DNA of 64,000 bases from Streptomyces hyaluromycini (GCF_002217755.1 NZ_BCFL01000016.1:124001-188000); one strand, 5' to 3'. Numbered from the stretch's first letter, positions 1 to 8,505 are shown. Numbers and translations: made by a program. The notes: generated by a model not told the origin, from the sequence alone.

Positions 1-1338
1 CGGCATCTCCGCGACCAGCGGGATGTGCGTGTTGATCCACACGCAGCCGAAGTCCAGCTTCTTGGACATCCGCATCGCGCGCCCGTGGTCCTTGGTCCAC
101 ACCGAGGACGCCAGCGCGTACTCGACGCCGTTGGCCCACTCCACGGCCTGGTCCTCGTCCGTGAAGGACTGGACGGTGATGACCGGCCCGAAGACCTCGT
201 TCTGGATGATCTCGTCGTCCTGCTTAAGGCCCGAGACGACGGTCGGCGCGTAGAAGTACCCCTTGTCACCGACCCGCTGCCCGCCGGTCTCGACCTTGGC
301 GTGGGCGGGAAGCCGCTCGATGAAGCCGGAGACCTGCTTCAGCTGGTTCGGGTTGTTCAACGGCCCGTACAGCACGTCCTCGTCGTCCGGCTGGCCCGTC
401 TTCGTCTCGGCCGCGGCCTTCGCGAGCGCCGCGACGAACTCGTCGTGGATCGACTCCTGGACCAGCACCCGGGTCGCCGCCGTACAGTCCTGGCCGGCGT
501 TGAAGAAGCCCGCGACGGAGATGTCCTCGACGGCCTTGGCGATGTCCGTGTCCTCGAAGACGACGACCGGCGCCTTGCCGCCCAGCTCCAGGTGGACCCG
601 CTTGACGTCCTTGGCCGCGGACTCGGCGACCGACATGCCGGCCCGCACGGAACCGGTGATGGAGGCCATCGCCGGGGTCGGGTGCTCGACCATCAGCCGG
701 CCGGTGTCACGGTCGCCGGTGACGACGTTGAAGACGCCCTTCGGCAGGATCCCGCCGATGATGTCCGCGATCAGGACGGTCGACGCAGGCGTGGTGTCCG
801 ACGGCTTCAGCACGACCGTGTTGCCCGCGGCGATCGCCGGGGCGAACTTCCACACGGCCATCATCATCGGGTAGTTCCACGGCGCGACCTGCGCGCAGAC
901 GCCGACCGGCTCGCGGCGGATGATGGAGGTCATCCCCTCCATGTACTCGCCGGCCGACCGGCCCTCCAGCATCCGGGCCGCGCCCGCGAAGAACCGGATC
1001 TGGTCGACCATCGGCGGGATCTCCTCGGAGCGGGTGAGCCCGGTCGGCTTGCCGGTGTTCTCCACCTCCGCCGCGATGAGTTCCTCGGCCCGCTCCTCGA
1101 ACGCGTCCGCGATCTTCAGCAGGGCCTTCTGCCGCTCGGCGGGCGTGGTGTCGCGCCAGCCCGGGAAGGCCGCGGCCGCGGCCGCCATCGCGGCGTCGAC
1201 GTCCGCCGCCCCGGACAGCGGGGCCGTCGCGTACGCCTCGCCGGTCGCGGGGTTGACCACCTCGGTGGTCCGTCCGTCGGCGGCGTCCCGGAACTCACCG
1301 TCGATGTAATTGCGCAGACGACGCAGCTCGGTGCTCAC
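1..1338 (-). CDS. Aldehyde dehydrogenase, aminobutyraldehyde-dehydrogenase type (3' end cut off)
   Basis: NAD(P)-dependent oxidation of an aldehyde to the acid; the close family is gamma-aminobutyraldehyde dehydrogenase of putrescine breakdown. The GTG start at 1338 opens VSTELRRLRNYIDGEF, typical of this group. The general base lies in LELGGKAPV (Glu251) and the catalytic cysteine in FNAGQDCTA (Cys285), the usual 34 residues apart. The window ends inside the conserved C-terminal stretch (...VAEMP), so about 30 residues are missing. It is divergent from an Lrp/AsnC regulator and, beyond that, an aminotransferase, which fits amine to aldehyde to acid catabolism. The substrate is inferred from family and context only. 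Confidence 0.9.
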   Translation of the reverse strand, partial: MSTELRRLRNYIDGEFRDAADGRTTEVVNPATGEAYATAPLSGAADVDAAMAAAAAAFPGWRDTTPAERQKALLKIADAFEERAEELIAAEVENTGKPTGLTRSEEIPPMVDQIRFFAGAARMLEGRSAGEYMEGMTSIIRREPVGVCAQVAPWNYPMMMAVWKFAPAIAAGNTVVLKPSDTTPASTVLIADIIGGILPKGVFNVVTGDRDTGRLMVEHPTPAMASITGSVRAGMSVAESAAKDVKRVHLELGGKAPVVVFEDTDIAKAVEDISVAGFFNAGQDCTAATRVLVQESIHDEFVAALAKAAAETKTGQPDDEDVLYGPLNNPNQLKQVSGFIERLPAHAKVETGGQRVGDKGYFYAPTVVSGLKQDDEIIQNEVFGPVITVQSFTDEDQAVEWANGVEYALASSVWTKDHGRAMRMSKKLDFGCVWINTHIPLVAEMP

Positions 1339-1454
1339 TGCCGGCCCTCCAAGTTCGGGTGTCCATTGACTGAGACACCCACACTAATCCGAGCCCCCAC
1401 GTTTTCAACACCCCCACGGCCGCCGCGTCTGCGAAATCCGCAATCTGCGACACC

Positions 1455-1471
1455 TGAAACAACGAATTTCA
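1455..1471. promoter_or_regulatory. Candidate Lrp/AsnC operator between divergent genes
   Basis: Inverted repeat TGAAA-n7-TTTCA in the 165-bp divergent gap between the aldehyde dehydrogenase and the Lrp/AsnC gene. Its size fits the 15-17 bp sites typical of Lrp/AsnC proteins, which often bind next to their own gene. A direct repeat of TCTGCGA lies just upstream, near 1429-1450. Binding is inferred. Confidence 0.35.
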
Positions 1472-1503
1472 TCGATGCGGCCTTGCGGAACCGTCGAGAC
1501 GTC

Positions 1504-2022
1504 GTGCACAGTGAGGTCGTGGCCAGTCGAAGCGCAGACCAGAGGGACTCGTCCCGCGAGTCCAGGAACGGCACCCCCCAGTTGGACGCCGTTTCCCTCG
1601 CCATCATCCAGCAGCTCCAGGAGGACGGCCGCCGTCCGTACGCCGCGATCGGCAAGGCCGTGGGCCTGTCGGAGGCGGCCGTGCGCCAGCGCGTCCAGAA
1701 GCTGCTGGACCAGGGCGTGATGCAGATCGTCGCCGTCACGGACCCGCTCACCGTGGGCTTCCGCCGGCAGGCGATGGTCGGCGTCAACGTCGAGGGCGAT
1801 GTCGAGTCGATAGCCGACGCGCTGACGGCCATGTCGGAAGTCGAGTACGTGGTGATGACCGCGGGCTCGTTCGACATCCTCGCGGAGATCGTCTGCGAGG
1901 ACGACGACCACCTGCTGGACGTCATCAACAAACGCATCCGGGCGCTGCCCGGCGTGCGCTCCACCGAAAGCTTCGTCTATCTGAAGCTGAAGAAGCAGAC
2001 CTACATGTGGGGAACCCGATAA
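1504..2022 (+). CDS. Lrp/AsnC family transcriptional regulator
   Basis: About 172 aa. An N-terminal helix-turn-helix (LSEAAVRQRVQKLLDQGV) is followed by a RAM/ligand-binding domain (GVNVEGDVESIADAL to LPGVRSTESFVYLKL). The family usually binds an amino acid or related metabolite as an octamer. I chose the GTG at 1504 (VHSEVVASRS); a GTG at 1519 is an alternative. The gene overlaps the aminotransferase start and is divergent from the aldehyde dehydrogenase, so it probably regulates this amine-catabolism set. Ligand unknown. Confidence 0.9.
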   Translation: MHSEVVASRSADQRDSSRESRNGTPQLDAVSLAIIQQLQEDGRRPYAAIGKAVGLSEAAVRQRVQKLLDQGVMQIVAVTDPLTVGFRRQAMVGVNVEGDVESIADALTAMSEVEYVVMTAGSFDILAEIVCEDDDHLLDVINKRIRALPGVRSTESFVYLKLKKQTYMWGTR

Positions 2023-3389
2023 CCGTGACCCAGAAGGACCTCAGCCGCACCGCGTACGACCACCTGTGGATGCACTTCACCCGCATGTCCTCGTACGAGA
2101 ACTCGCCCGTCCCGACCATCGTCCGGGGCGAGGGCACCTACATCTACGACGACAAGGGCAAGCGCTACCTCGACGGTCTCGCCGGTCTGTTCGTGGTCCA
2201 GGCCGGTCACGGCCGCGTCGAACTCGCCGAGGCCGCCTTCAAGCAGGCCCAGGAGCTGGCGTTCTTCCCGGTGTGGTCGTACGCCCACCCGAAGGCCGTC
2301 GAGCTGGCCGAGCGCCTCGCCGACCACGCCCCGGGCGACCTGAACAAGGTCTTCTTCACGACCGGCGGCGGCGAGGCCGTCGAGACCGCCTGGAAGCTCG
2401 CCAAGCAGTACTTCAAGCTGGTCGGCAAGCCCACCAAGTACAAGGTCATCTCCCGCGCGGTCGCCTACCACGGCACCCCGCAGGGCGCCCTGTCGATCAC
2501 CGGCCTCCCGGCCCTCAAGGCTCCCTTCGAGCCCCTCGTCCCCGGTGCCCACAAGGTCCCGAACACCAACATCTACCGCGCCCCGATCCACGGCGACGAC
2601 CCGGAGGCCTTCGGCCGCTGGGCCGCCGACCAGATCGAGCAGCAGATCCTCTTCGAGGGCCCCGACACCGTCGCCGCGGTCTTCCTGGAGCCGGTCCAGA
2701 ACGCCGGCGGCTGCTTCCCGCCGCCGCCCGGCTACTTCCAGCGGGTCCGCGAGATCTGCGACCAGTACGACGTGCTGCTCGTGTCGGACGAGGTCATCTG
2801 CGCCTTCGGCCGCCTGGGCACGATGTTCGCCTGTGACAAGTTCGGCTACGTCCCGGACATGATCACCTGCGCCAAGGGCATGACCTCGGGCTACTCCCCG
2901 ATCGGCGCGTGCATCGTCTCCGACCGCCTGGCCGAGCCGTTCTACAAGGGCGACAACACCTTCCTGCACGGCTACACGTTCGGCGGCCACCCGGTCTCCG
3001 CTGCGGTCGGCCTCGCCAACCTCGACCTGTTCGAGCGCGAGAACCTCAACCAGCACGTGCTCGACAACGAGGGCGCGTTCCTGTCCACCCTGCAGAAGCT
3101 GCACGACCTGCCGATCGTCGGCGACGTCCGCGGCAACGGCTTCTTCTACGGCATCGAGCTGGTCAAGGACAAGGTCACGAAGGAGTCCTTCACCGACGAG
3201 GAGACGGAGCGCGTCCTGTACGGCTTCCTCTCCAAGGCCCTGTTCGAGAACGGCCTGTACTGCCGTGCCGACGACCGCGGCGACCCGGTCGTCCAGCTCG
3301 CCCCGCCGCTGATCTCCAACCAGGAGACCTTCGACGAGATCGAGCAGATCCTGCGCGCCACCCTCACGGAGGCGTGGACCAAGCTCTGA
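2007..3389 (+). CDS. Class III PLP-dependent aminotransferase (amine/omega-amino acid type)
   Basis: 460 aa, normal length for class III aminotransferases that move an amino group from diamines or omega-amino acids to a 2-oxoacid. Visible motifs are GGGEAVETAWKLAKQY for cofactor phosphate binding, DEVICAFGR with the PLP-ring aspartate, and CAKGMTSGY with the Schiff-base lysine (about Lys290). The GTG at 2007 overlaps the regulator gene by 16 nt. A GTG at 2025 preceded by GGGGA is an equally plausible start that would remove six residues. Pairing with an aldehyde dehydrogenase suggests a putrescine-like substrate; beta-alanine or other omega-amino acids remain possible. Confidence 0.9.
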   Translation: MGNPITVTQKDLSRTAYDHLWMHFTRMSSYENSPVPTIVRGEGTYIYDDKGKRYLDGLAGLFVVQAGHGRVELAEAAFKQAQELAFFPVWSYAHPKAVELAERLADHAPGDLNKVFFTTGGGEAVETAWKLAKQYFKLVGKPTKYKVISRAVAYHGTPQGALSITGLPALKAPFEPLVPGAHKVPNTNIYRAPIHGDDPEAFGRWAADQIEQQILFEGPDTVAAVFLEPVQNAGGCFPPPPGYFQRVREICDQYDVLLVSDEVICAFGRLGTMFACDKFGYVPDMITCAKGMTSGYSPIGACIVSDRLAEPFYKGDNTFLHGYTFGGHPVSAAVGLANLDLFERENLNQHVLDNEGAFLSTLQKLHDLPIVGDVRGNGFFYGIELVKDKVTKESFTDEETERVLYGFLSKALFENGLYCRADDRGDPVVQLAPPLISNQETFDEIEQILRATLTEAWTKL

Positions 3390-3414
3390 TCGTCGGATCA
3401 GCGGTCTGACCGTC

Positions 3415-3460
3415 CGGCCCCGGCGCCGCCCGTTCGAGTGAGAACGGCGGCCCGGGGCCG
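3415..3460 (+). terminator. Hairpin terminator after the aminotransferase
   Basis: GGCCCCGG (3416-3423) pairs with CCGGGGCC (3452-3459), with an inner CGTTC/GAACG stem. It lies 26 nt past the stop codon. There is no clear U-tract, as is common in Streptomyces. Confidence 0.6.
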
Positions 3461-3580
3461 TGTGCTGTCCGGGCTCCGCCTCCGGCCTGCCTAGCGTGCA
3501 CGTGACCGATCGGCCCAGCCTTTCGTTCCCCCGGACGTGGGAAGGCACGGCAAAACGGATCAGAACCGAGGTGTACGCCC

Positions 3581-4321
3581 ATGGAGGCCCCGCCGGACAA
3601 CGACGTGCTGTGGGCACGCTCCCTGCACTTCCGCCACCAGGACGGCTCACCCGGGATCACGGGCATCTCGCTCGGCGTGCGGGAGGGCGAGATCCTCGCC
3701 GTCAGCGGGCCGCGCGGCAGCGGCAAGACGACGCTGCTGAAATGCCTGGCCGGCCTGGTCCCGGCGCAGGGCGGCGAGGTCTGGTTCAACAGCAAGGCCG
3801 TGCACCGGATGGGCCCGTTCACCCGCGAACGGCTGCGCCGCGACCGCTTCGGCTGGATCGACCCGGCCCCGACGCTCGTCCCCGAGCTGAACGTCTGGGA
3901 GAACACCGCGCTGCCCCTGATGCTGCGCGGCACCGGCAGGCGCCGGGCCAAGGTGGCCGCGCTGGAGTGGCTGGAGCGCCTCGACGTCGGCGACAAGGCC
4001 CGCAAACACCCGGCCGAGCTCCAGCAGGCCGAACGCCAGCGCGTCGCCATCGCCCGTGCGCTCGCCCCGGCGCCCACGGTCCTCTTCGCGGACGAGCCGA
4101 CGGCACCGCTGCACCGCGCCGACCGCGCCCACGTGCTGCGCACGCTCACCACGGCGGCCCGCTCGCACGGCATCACCGTGGTCCTCGCCACGCACGACGC
4201 GGAGACGGCGGCCCTCGCCGACCGCAAGGTCGCGCTCCTGGACGGCCGCCGGGTGAACACGGTCCACCTCCCGCCGGTCCCCGAAGCGGAGGGCCGGGCC
4301 GAGTGCTCGCTCTCCGTCTGA
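3581..4321 (+). CDS. ABC transporter ATP-binding protein with degenerate signature motif
   Basis: 246 aa ATPase subunit. Walker A is GPRGSGKTT, Walker B is TVLFADEPT, and the H-switch is in LATHD. The usual LSGGQ signature reads LQQAE, the Q-loop region reads FGWIDPAP without the glutamine, and the D-loop reads TAPLHRAD, so ATPase cycling may be altered. The start is ATG 3581 after GAGGTG. It overlaps the following permease gene by 19 nt, so the two are surely coupled. It resembles MacB/LolD-type ATPases. Substrate unknown. Confidence 0.85.
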   Translation: MEAPPDNDVLWARSLHFRHQDGSPGITGISLGVREGEILAVSGPRGSGKTTLLKCLAGLVPAQGGEVWFNSKAVHRMGPFTRERLRRDRFGWIDPAPTLVPELNVWENTALPLMLRGTGRRRAKVAALEWLERLDVGDKARKHPAELQQAERQRVAIARALAPAPTVLFADEPTAPLHRADRAHVLRTLTTAARSHGITVVLATHDAETAALADRKVALLDGRRVNTVHLPPVPEAEGRAECSLSV

Positions 4322-5871
4322 CCCGCGCCGCCCACCCGGCCGTCCACCTGCGCCGCCTCCTGGTGGCCACGGCGGCGGCGGGCACGGGCTTCCTCCTCCT
4401 CTCCGCCCTCGGCTACGCGCTGGCCCACCCGGCCCACTCCACCGCGGCGCTCCTGCGCCTGTCCTGGTGCGCGATCCCGCTCGCCGCCACGGTGTACCTC
4501 GCGGTCGCGGTGGCCCGCACCGACCCCGGTGCCAAGCCGCGCACCGGTCTCTCGGGCTTCGGCCTGGGCCCGGCCCGCCTGATGGCGATCGCCGCCCTCA
4601 ACACGGCCCTCGCCTGCACCCTGGGCTCCCTGCTGGCCCTCCTGGTCTACCTCCACCTGCGCGGCGACCTCACGGGCATGCCCTTCGACGGCGCGGCGAA
4701 GGACTTCCTGGCGGCGAACAGGTCCCTGCCCGTCCCGGCGGCCCTGACCCTCCTGGCGATCCCCCCGCTGCTGGCGTCCACGACGGTCGCGGTGACCCTC
4801 CGCCCCCGCGACCTGCCCCACCACGGCACCCGCTCGCGCATGTACGGCCGCTTCGGCGCCTACGACAGAACGGCGAAGCGCGAGACCTTCGGCGCCTACG
4901 GCCGCTTCGGCGCCCGCATCTTCCGCACCCCCAAAGCCAGCACCCAGCCACCGCATCAGCCGGCGGACGGCACCCCACCACCCCACCACCCCACGAACGG
5001 CACCGAACCGCTTCAGCCCACGGGCGACGCCCAGCCACCGCATCAGCCCGCCGACGGCGACCAGCCACCGCATCAGCCCACGGACGGCACCCAGCCACCG
5101 CATCAGCCCGCGGGCAGTCGTGCCGCTGGGGCGGCACGGGTGGGCGCGGACGGCACCGTGCAAGCGCCGGTGAGCGAAACCCACCCCCCGGCCCCCGCCG
5201 ACCGCACCGAGGGCACCCCGGACCAGGTCCCCGACCTCCCCGCCGCCCCACCCCTCGCCGCCTCCCCCACCGGCCTCCCCTGGGGCGTCGCCGTCCTCGC
5301 CGCAGGCCTCGCCGTGGAGTCCTACGCCGGCGTCACCGAGACCACCCCCCGCACCGCCCTCCCCGGCGGCCTTGCCGTAGGCCCCGTCGGTGTCCTCGCC
5401 GGCTGGTCCCTCACCGCCCTCGGCCTGATCCTCGCCGCCCCCGGCCTCACCCACCTCTGCGGCCGCCTCCTCCAGTCCGCCCGCCCCGGCGCCCGCCGCC
5501 TCCTCGCCGGCCGCGTCCTGATGACGGAGGCCACCCGCCTCGGCCGCCCCCTCGGCGTCGTCTGCGCGGTGGCGTCGGCGGCCTTCGCGGCCGCCACGCT
5601 CGACGGCTACGACGGCAGCACCCCCGCCTTCGGCCCCCTCACCACCCTCGGCGGCCTGCTGGTGACCGGCTGCACGGTCGCCACCCTCCTCACCGCCGCC
5701 GTGGAGGCCCGTCAGTCCCGCGCCGACACCACCGCGGCCCTGCTCCGCCTGGGCGCCCCGGCGACCATGCTGCGCAGCGCGGCGGCCCTGCGCACCGGCG
5801 CCCTGCTGGCCTTCTTCGGCCCCCTCACCCTGCTGATCGCCGAGCTCGCCGCACTCCCGCTCGCCCGCTGA
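4303..5871 (+). CDS. ABC transporter permease-like membrane protein with a repeat-filled insert
   Basis: About 522 aa from the GTG at 4303, which overlaps the ATPase gene. Three hydrophobic segments near the N-terminus (LLVATAAAGTGFLLLSALGY; the region around IPLAATVYLAVAV; LMAIAALNTALA...LLALLVYL) and three or more near the C-terminus suggest an FtsX/MacB-like permease. Between them lies a hydrophilic stretch of about 150 residues. It contains GRFGAYDR/GRFGAR repeats, a tandem QPPHQPADG series and a segment matching a chromosomal intergenic repeat. This stretch is unlikely to be part of the transport core. Substrate unknown; it works with the ATPase immediately upstream. Confidence 0.75.
   Translation: MLALRLTRAAHPAVHLRRLLVATAAAGTGFLLLSALGYALAHPAHSTAALLRLSWCAIPLAATVYLAVAVARTDPGAKPRTGLSGFGLGPARLMAIAALNTALACTLGSLLALLVYLHLRGDLTGMPFDGAAKDFLAANRSLPVPAALTLLAIPPLLASTTVAVTLRPRDLPHHGTRSRMYGRFGAYDRTAKRETFGAYGRFGARIFRTPKASTQPPHQPADGTPPPHHPTNGTEPLQPTGDAQPPHQPADGDQPPHQPTDGTQPPHQPAGSRAAGAARVGADGTVQAPVSETHPPAPADRTEGTPDQVPDLPAAPPLAASPTGLPWGVAVLAAGLAVESYAGVTETTPRTALPGGLAVGPVGVLAGWSLTALGLILAAPGLTHLCGRLLQSARPGARRLLAGRVLMTEATRLGRPLGVVCAVASAAFAAATLDGYDGSTPAFGPLTTLGGLLVTGCTVATLLTAAVEARQSRADTTAALLRLGAPATMLRSAAALRTGALLAFFGPLTLLIAELAALPLAR
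4942..5121 (+). repeat. 30-bp imperfect tandem repeats inside the permease gene
   Basis: Units beginning CAGCCACCGCATCAGCC recur at about 4945, 5032, 5062 and 5092, with a diverged unit between. They encode QPPHQP(A/T)DG repeats in the hydrophilic insert. Confidence 0.8.
5108..5190 (+). repeat. Dispersed repeat, second module, inside a coding region
   Basis: This stretch (GGGCAGTCGTGCCGC...GGCGGCACGGGTGGGCGC...GCGCCGGTGAGCG) matches the second half of the intergenic repeat at about 21.96-22.03 kb and, inverted, the one at 34.62-34.67 kb. Here it is translated as part of the permease. Confidence 0.65.
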
Positions 5872-5892
5872 AAGGCCGTACGAAGAAAATCC

Positions 5893-5920
5893 GGACCCGG
5901 CGATGACTTTCGCCGGGTCC
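5893..5920 (+). terminator. Terminator after the ABC permease
   Basis: Perfect 11-bp stem GGACCCGGCGA / TCGCCGGGTCC with loop TGACTT, 22 nt after the permease stop and before the next gene. Confidence 0.75.
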
Positions 5921-5968
5921 CCCGGTCTGTCCCCGCGAACGGCACGACACCCGAGGGAGAGACCCCAC

Positions 5969-6376
5969 ATGTACCAGCAGATGATCTTCGTGAACCTGGC
6001 CACCAACGACGTCGACGCGTCACGGAAGTTCTTCACGGAGCTCGGCTACTCGATCAACCCGCAGTTCAGCACCGACGACTGCTCCTGTGTCGTGATCAGC
6101 GACACGATCATCGCGATGCTCCTCAGCAAGCAGCGCTACGCCGACTTCACCAAGAAGGAGATCGCCGACTCCACGACCACCAGCGAGGTGCTGATCTGTC
6201 TGAGCGCGGAGAGCCGCGAAAAGGTCGACGAGCTGGTGGAGAAGGCGGTCGCGGCCGGCGGCACGGCGAACGACGACGTCCAGGACCAGGGCTTCATGTA
6301 CGGCCGCTCCTTCGAGGACCTCGACGGCCACAGCTGGGAGGTCGTGTGGATGGACCCGGCCGCGGTGCAGGGCTGA
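5969..6376 (+). CDS. VOC superfamily (glyoxalase/extradiol dioxygenase fold) protein
   Basis: 135 aa with the single VOC layout: MIFVNLATNDVDASRKFFTEL at the start and DLDGHSWEVVWMD at the end, the usual edges of the beta-alpha-beta-beta-beta modules. ATG 5969 is preceded by GAGGGAGA. These are cytosolic proteins acting as lyases, dioxygenases or resistance binders. The substrate cannot be read from the sequence. It stands alone between terminators. Confidence 0.85.
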   Translation: MYQQMIFVNLATNDVDASRKFFTELGYSINPQFSTDDCSCVVISDTIIAMLLSKQRYADFTKKEIADSTTTSEVLICLSAESREKVDELVEKAVAAGGTANDDVQDQGFMYGRSFEDLDGHSWEVVWMDPAAVQG

Positions 6377-6392
6377 CGCCTAGCATGGGCGG

Positions 6393-7556
6393 GTGCATCC
6401 GACACCCGCCCAGCCGCAGCCCGTGCAGCCCTCGCAGTCGGCGAAACCGCAGCCGCACCGCGCCGCCCGCGACCGTGAGATCGAGTCCCTCGCCGAGTTC
6501 GACGAGGTGGTCGCCGCGCACGGGACGCTCGACCGGTACCGGCTCCAGGCCGTCGATCTGACGGACCGTACCGACGTCCTGCTGACCACCGACACCACCG
6601 GCGCCGTCTTCCTCGGCTGCCCGATGTCCCACGAGGCCGCCGCCCGGGTCGGCGCGTCCGGCGCCCTGGTGTTCCCGCCGGTCCCGGACCTCCCCTTCGA
6701 CCCCTACCGCGCCTTCGCCTACACGCCCGACGAGCTGTTCGACTCGCTCGACGCGGGCTACGAGGCGACCCCGGACGCCCGCTCGTACGCCTGGTTCCAG
6801 CAGACCAAGGCGGACGGCGACATATTCGGCTCCATGCTGCGCTCGATCCACGACGACGCGGTCTCCGACGCGCTGGACGAACTCCTCGCCGGCGCCCGGG
6901 TGGTGGGCGTGATGGGCGGCCACGCGATGGCGCGCGGCACCGCGGAGTACGCCGGTGCCGCCCGGCTCGGCCGGGAGCTGGCGCGGGCCGGCTTCACGGT
7001 GGCGACCGGCGGCGGCCCGGGCGCGATGGAGGCGGCGAACCTCGGCGCGTACGCGGCACCCTTCGACGACGGGATGCTCGACGAGGCCCTGGAACTCCTC
7101 GCCAAGGCACCGTCGTTCCGGCCGTCGATCACCGACTGGGCGCGCGCCGCCTTCGAGGTACGCGAGCGCTGGCCGGACGGCGGCCCGTCGGTCGGCATCC
7201 CCACCTGGTTCTACGGTCACGAGCCGCCGAACGCCTTCGCCGCACACATCGCCAAGTACTTCGCCAACGCCACCCGCGAGGACGGCCTGCTGGCCCGCTC
7301 CAACGCCGGTGTGGTGTTCCTGCCGGGCGCCGCCGGGACCGTACAGGAGATCTTCGACAACGCGACGCCCAACTACTACGAGTCACGGGGCGAGCCGACC
7401 CCGATGGTGCTCGTGAACGAGGCGCACTGGAGCCGGACACTGCCGGCCTGGCAGCTGCTGACCTCGCTCGCGGGGGAGCGCGCGATGGCGTCCCGTATCG
7501 CCCTCGTTGACCGGATCGAGCAAGCTTCACAGGCACTGAAACGCCTCGGTGATTAA
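6393..7556 (+). CDS. LOG-family-like (lysine decarboxylase-fold) nucleotide-binding protein
   Basis: 387 aa. The Rossmann core has RVVGVMGGHAMARG, GGGPGAMEAANLGAY and LPGAAGTVQEIFDN. The last two match the LOG-family GGGxxGxM and PGGxGTxxE motifs with substitutions (PGAAGT in place of PGGxGT). LOG proteins release cytokinin-like bases or cleave nucleoside monophosphates (compare PpnN). The first 150 residues are an extra N-terminal domain not found in small LOG enzymes. The GTG start lies 16 nt after the VOC stop. Catalytic activity is uncertain given the altered motif. Confidence 0.75.
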   Translation: MHPTPAQPQPVQPSQSAKPQPHRAARDREIESLAEFDEVVAAHGTLDRYRLQAVDLTDRTDVLLTTDTTGAVFLGCPMSHEAAARVGASGALVFPPVPDLPFDPYRAFAYTPDELFDSLDAGYEATPDARSYAWFQQTKADGDIFGSMLRSIHDDAVSDALDELLAGARVVGVMGGHAMARGTAEYAGAARLGRELARAGFTVATGGGPGAMEAANLGAYAAPFDDGMLDEALELLAKAPSFRPSITDWARAAFEVRERWPDGGPSVGIPTWFYGHEPPNAFAAHIAKYFANATREDGLLARSNAGVVFLPGAAGTVQEIFDNATPNYYESRGEPTPMVLVNEAHWSRTLPAWQLLTSLAGERAMASRIALVDRIEQASQALKRLGD

Positions 7557-7594
7557 TAAGCAAGCAAAGTCAACGCACGTGGACCGCATATGCA

Positions 7595-7622
7595 TTGACA
7601 CTACTTACGGAGCGCTTATAGA
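7595..7622 (+). promoter_or_regulatory. Near-consensus promoter of the LAETG surface-protein gene
   Basis: TTGACA (7595-7600), a 16-bp spacer and TATAGA (7617-7622): a housekeeping-type sigma-70 promoter, unusually close to consensus for Streptomyces. The leader to the start codon is about 90 nt. Confidence 0.7.
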
Positions 7623-7716
7623 CCTGTGAGCCTCCCGGGGATGCTGATGCCTCACCTCACCGTTGCGTCAACTCCCCCCACTACCCCCCGCAGTTATGCA
7701 CTCAGTAAGGACAAAC

Positions 7717-8427
7717 GTGTCCATATCCCGCCGCAGTGCACGTAGTTCCGTGCGCATCCTGGGTGTTGCCTCCGCGTCGGCCGCGCTGGTCCTGGGCTTC
7801 TCCAGCAGCGCCCTCGCGTGCAACATCAAAGAGTTCTCCGCCGAAGCCACCTGCGACGGCTCCAACGGTGTCATCACGGTGACCGACCAGGACGCCACTG
7901 GTACTCCGGCGACCATCACCGTCTTCCTGGAGACCAACGGCGCCGACGCCAAGCAGGTCGGCGACGCGCAGACCGTCAAGGGCTCCCAGGAAGGTACGAA
8001 GATCACCTTCTCCGAGGACTGGGCGCCCGACGCGACGTACCGCGTCCACGTCAAGGTCGACAGTGGCAAGACCCAGATCGACACGGACATCACGCCCAAC
8101 CTGACGACCTCGTCGACGGCGTGCAAGTCCGACGACAGCGCCAGCCCCTCCCCGTCGGAGTCGGCCACCCCGTCGCCGTCGGAGTCGGAGTCCACCCCGG
8201 CCGAGTCGGACTCCCCGACCCCGTCGGCCACGGAGAGCAGCAGCACCGCCCCGGCGTCCACGTCGGACAACGCCCCGTCCCCGGCCGTCGGTGAGTCGAA
8301 CCTCGCCGAGACCGGTGCCAACTCCAACACCGGCCTGATCGCCGGTATCGCCGCCGCGCTCGTGGCGGTCGGCGGTGGCGCCGTCTGGTTCGGCATGCGC
8401 CGTCGCGGGGCGCACAGCGGCAGCTGA
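7717..8427 (+). CDS. Secreted cell-wall-anchored protein with LAETG sorting signal
   Basis: 236 aa. A basic N-terminus ([12 protein letters not shown]) and hydrophobic signal segment ([20 protein letters not shown]) precede a small beta-rich domain containing conserved cysteines ([13 protein letters not shown]...STAC). A Ser/Pro/Thr/Glu-rich spacer follows, then LAETG, a transmembrane helix ([20 protein letters not shown]) and the basic tail MRRRG. LAxTG is the class E sortase signal of Streptomyces, so the protein is probably fixed to peptidoglycan. The start is GTG 7717 with AAGGA just upstream; ATG 7696 is possible but lacks a site. Function of the globular part unknown. Confidence 0.88.
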   Translation: MSISRRSARSSVRILGVASASAALVLGFSSSALACNIKEFSAEATCDGSNGVITVTDQDATGTPATITVFLETNGADAKQVGDAQTVKGSQEGTKITFSEDWAPDATYRVHVKVDSGKTQIDTDITPNLTTSSTACKSDDSASPSPSESATPSPSESESTPAESDSPTPSATESSSTAPASTSDNAPSPAVGESNLAETGANSNTGLIAGIAAALVAVGGGAVWFGMRRRGAHSGS

Positions 8428-8450
8428 CGCGCTCCCACTCGTACACCGTC

Positions 8451-8485
8451 GAGGCCCGTCCCCGTATCCCCGGGGGACGGGCCTC
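8451..8485. terminator. Bidirectional terminator between convergent genes
   Basis: Perfect 13-bp stem GAGGCCCGTCCCC / GGGGACGGGCCTC between the surface-protein gene (+) and the ABC ATPase gene (-). It can serve both. Confidence 0.8.
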
Positions 8486-8505
8486 GGCCGTACCCGCGCA
8501 CCCGG

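Noticed and set aside
25..1500. Long rightward open frame covering the aldehyde dehydrogenase region
   Set aside because: It is the antisense shadow of the dehydrogenase gene, with no start site or protein family; only its 3' part from 1504 is the Lrp/AsnC gene.
3364..6036. 890-residue leftward frame opposite the ABC pair
   Set aside because: Repetitive Gly/Ala/Glu/Arg shadow coding with no domain; the rightward frames have Walker motifs and membrane helices.
7674..7689. Two runs of six C in the leader of the LAETG gene, recalling the actinobacterial 6C RNA
   Set aside because: The C-runs are not each enclosed in a stem; only a weak 4-bp AACT/AGTT pairing spans both.
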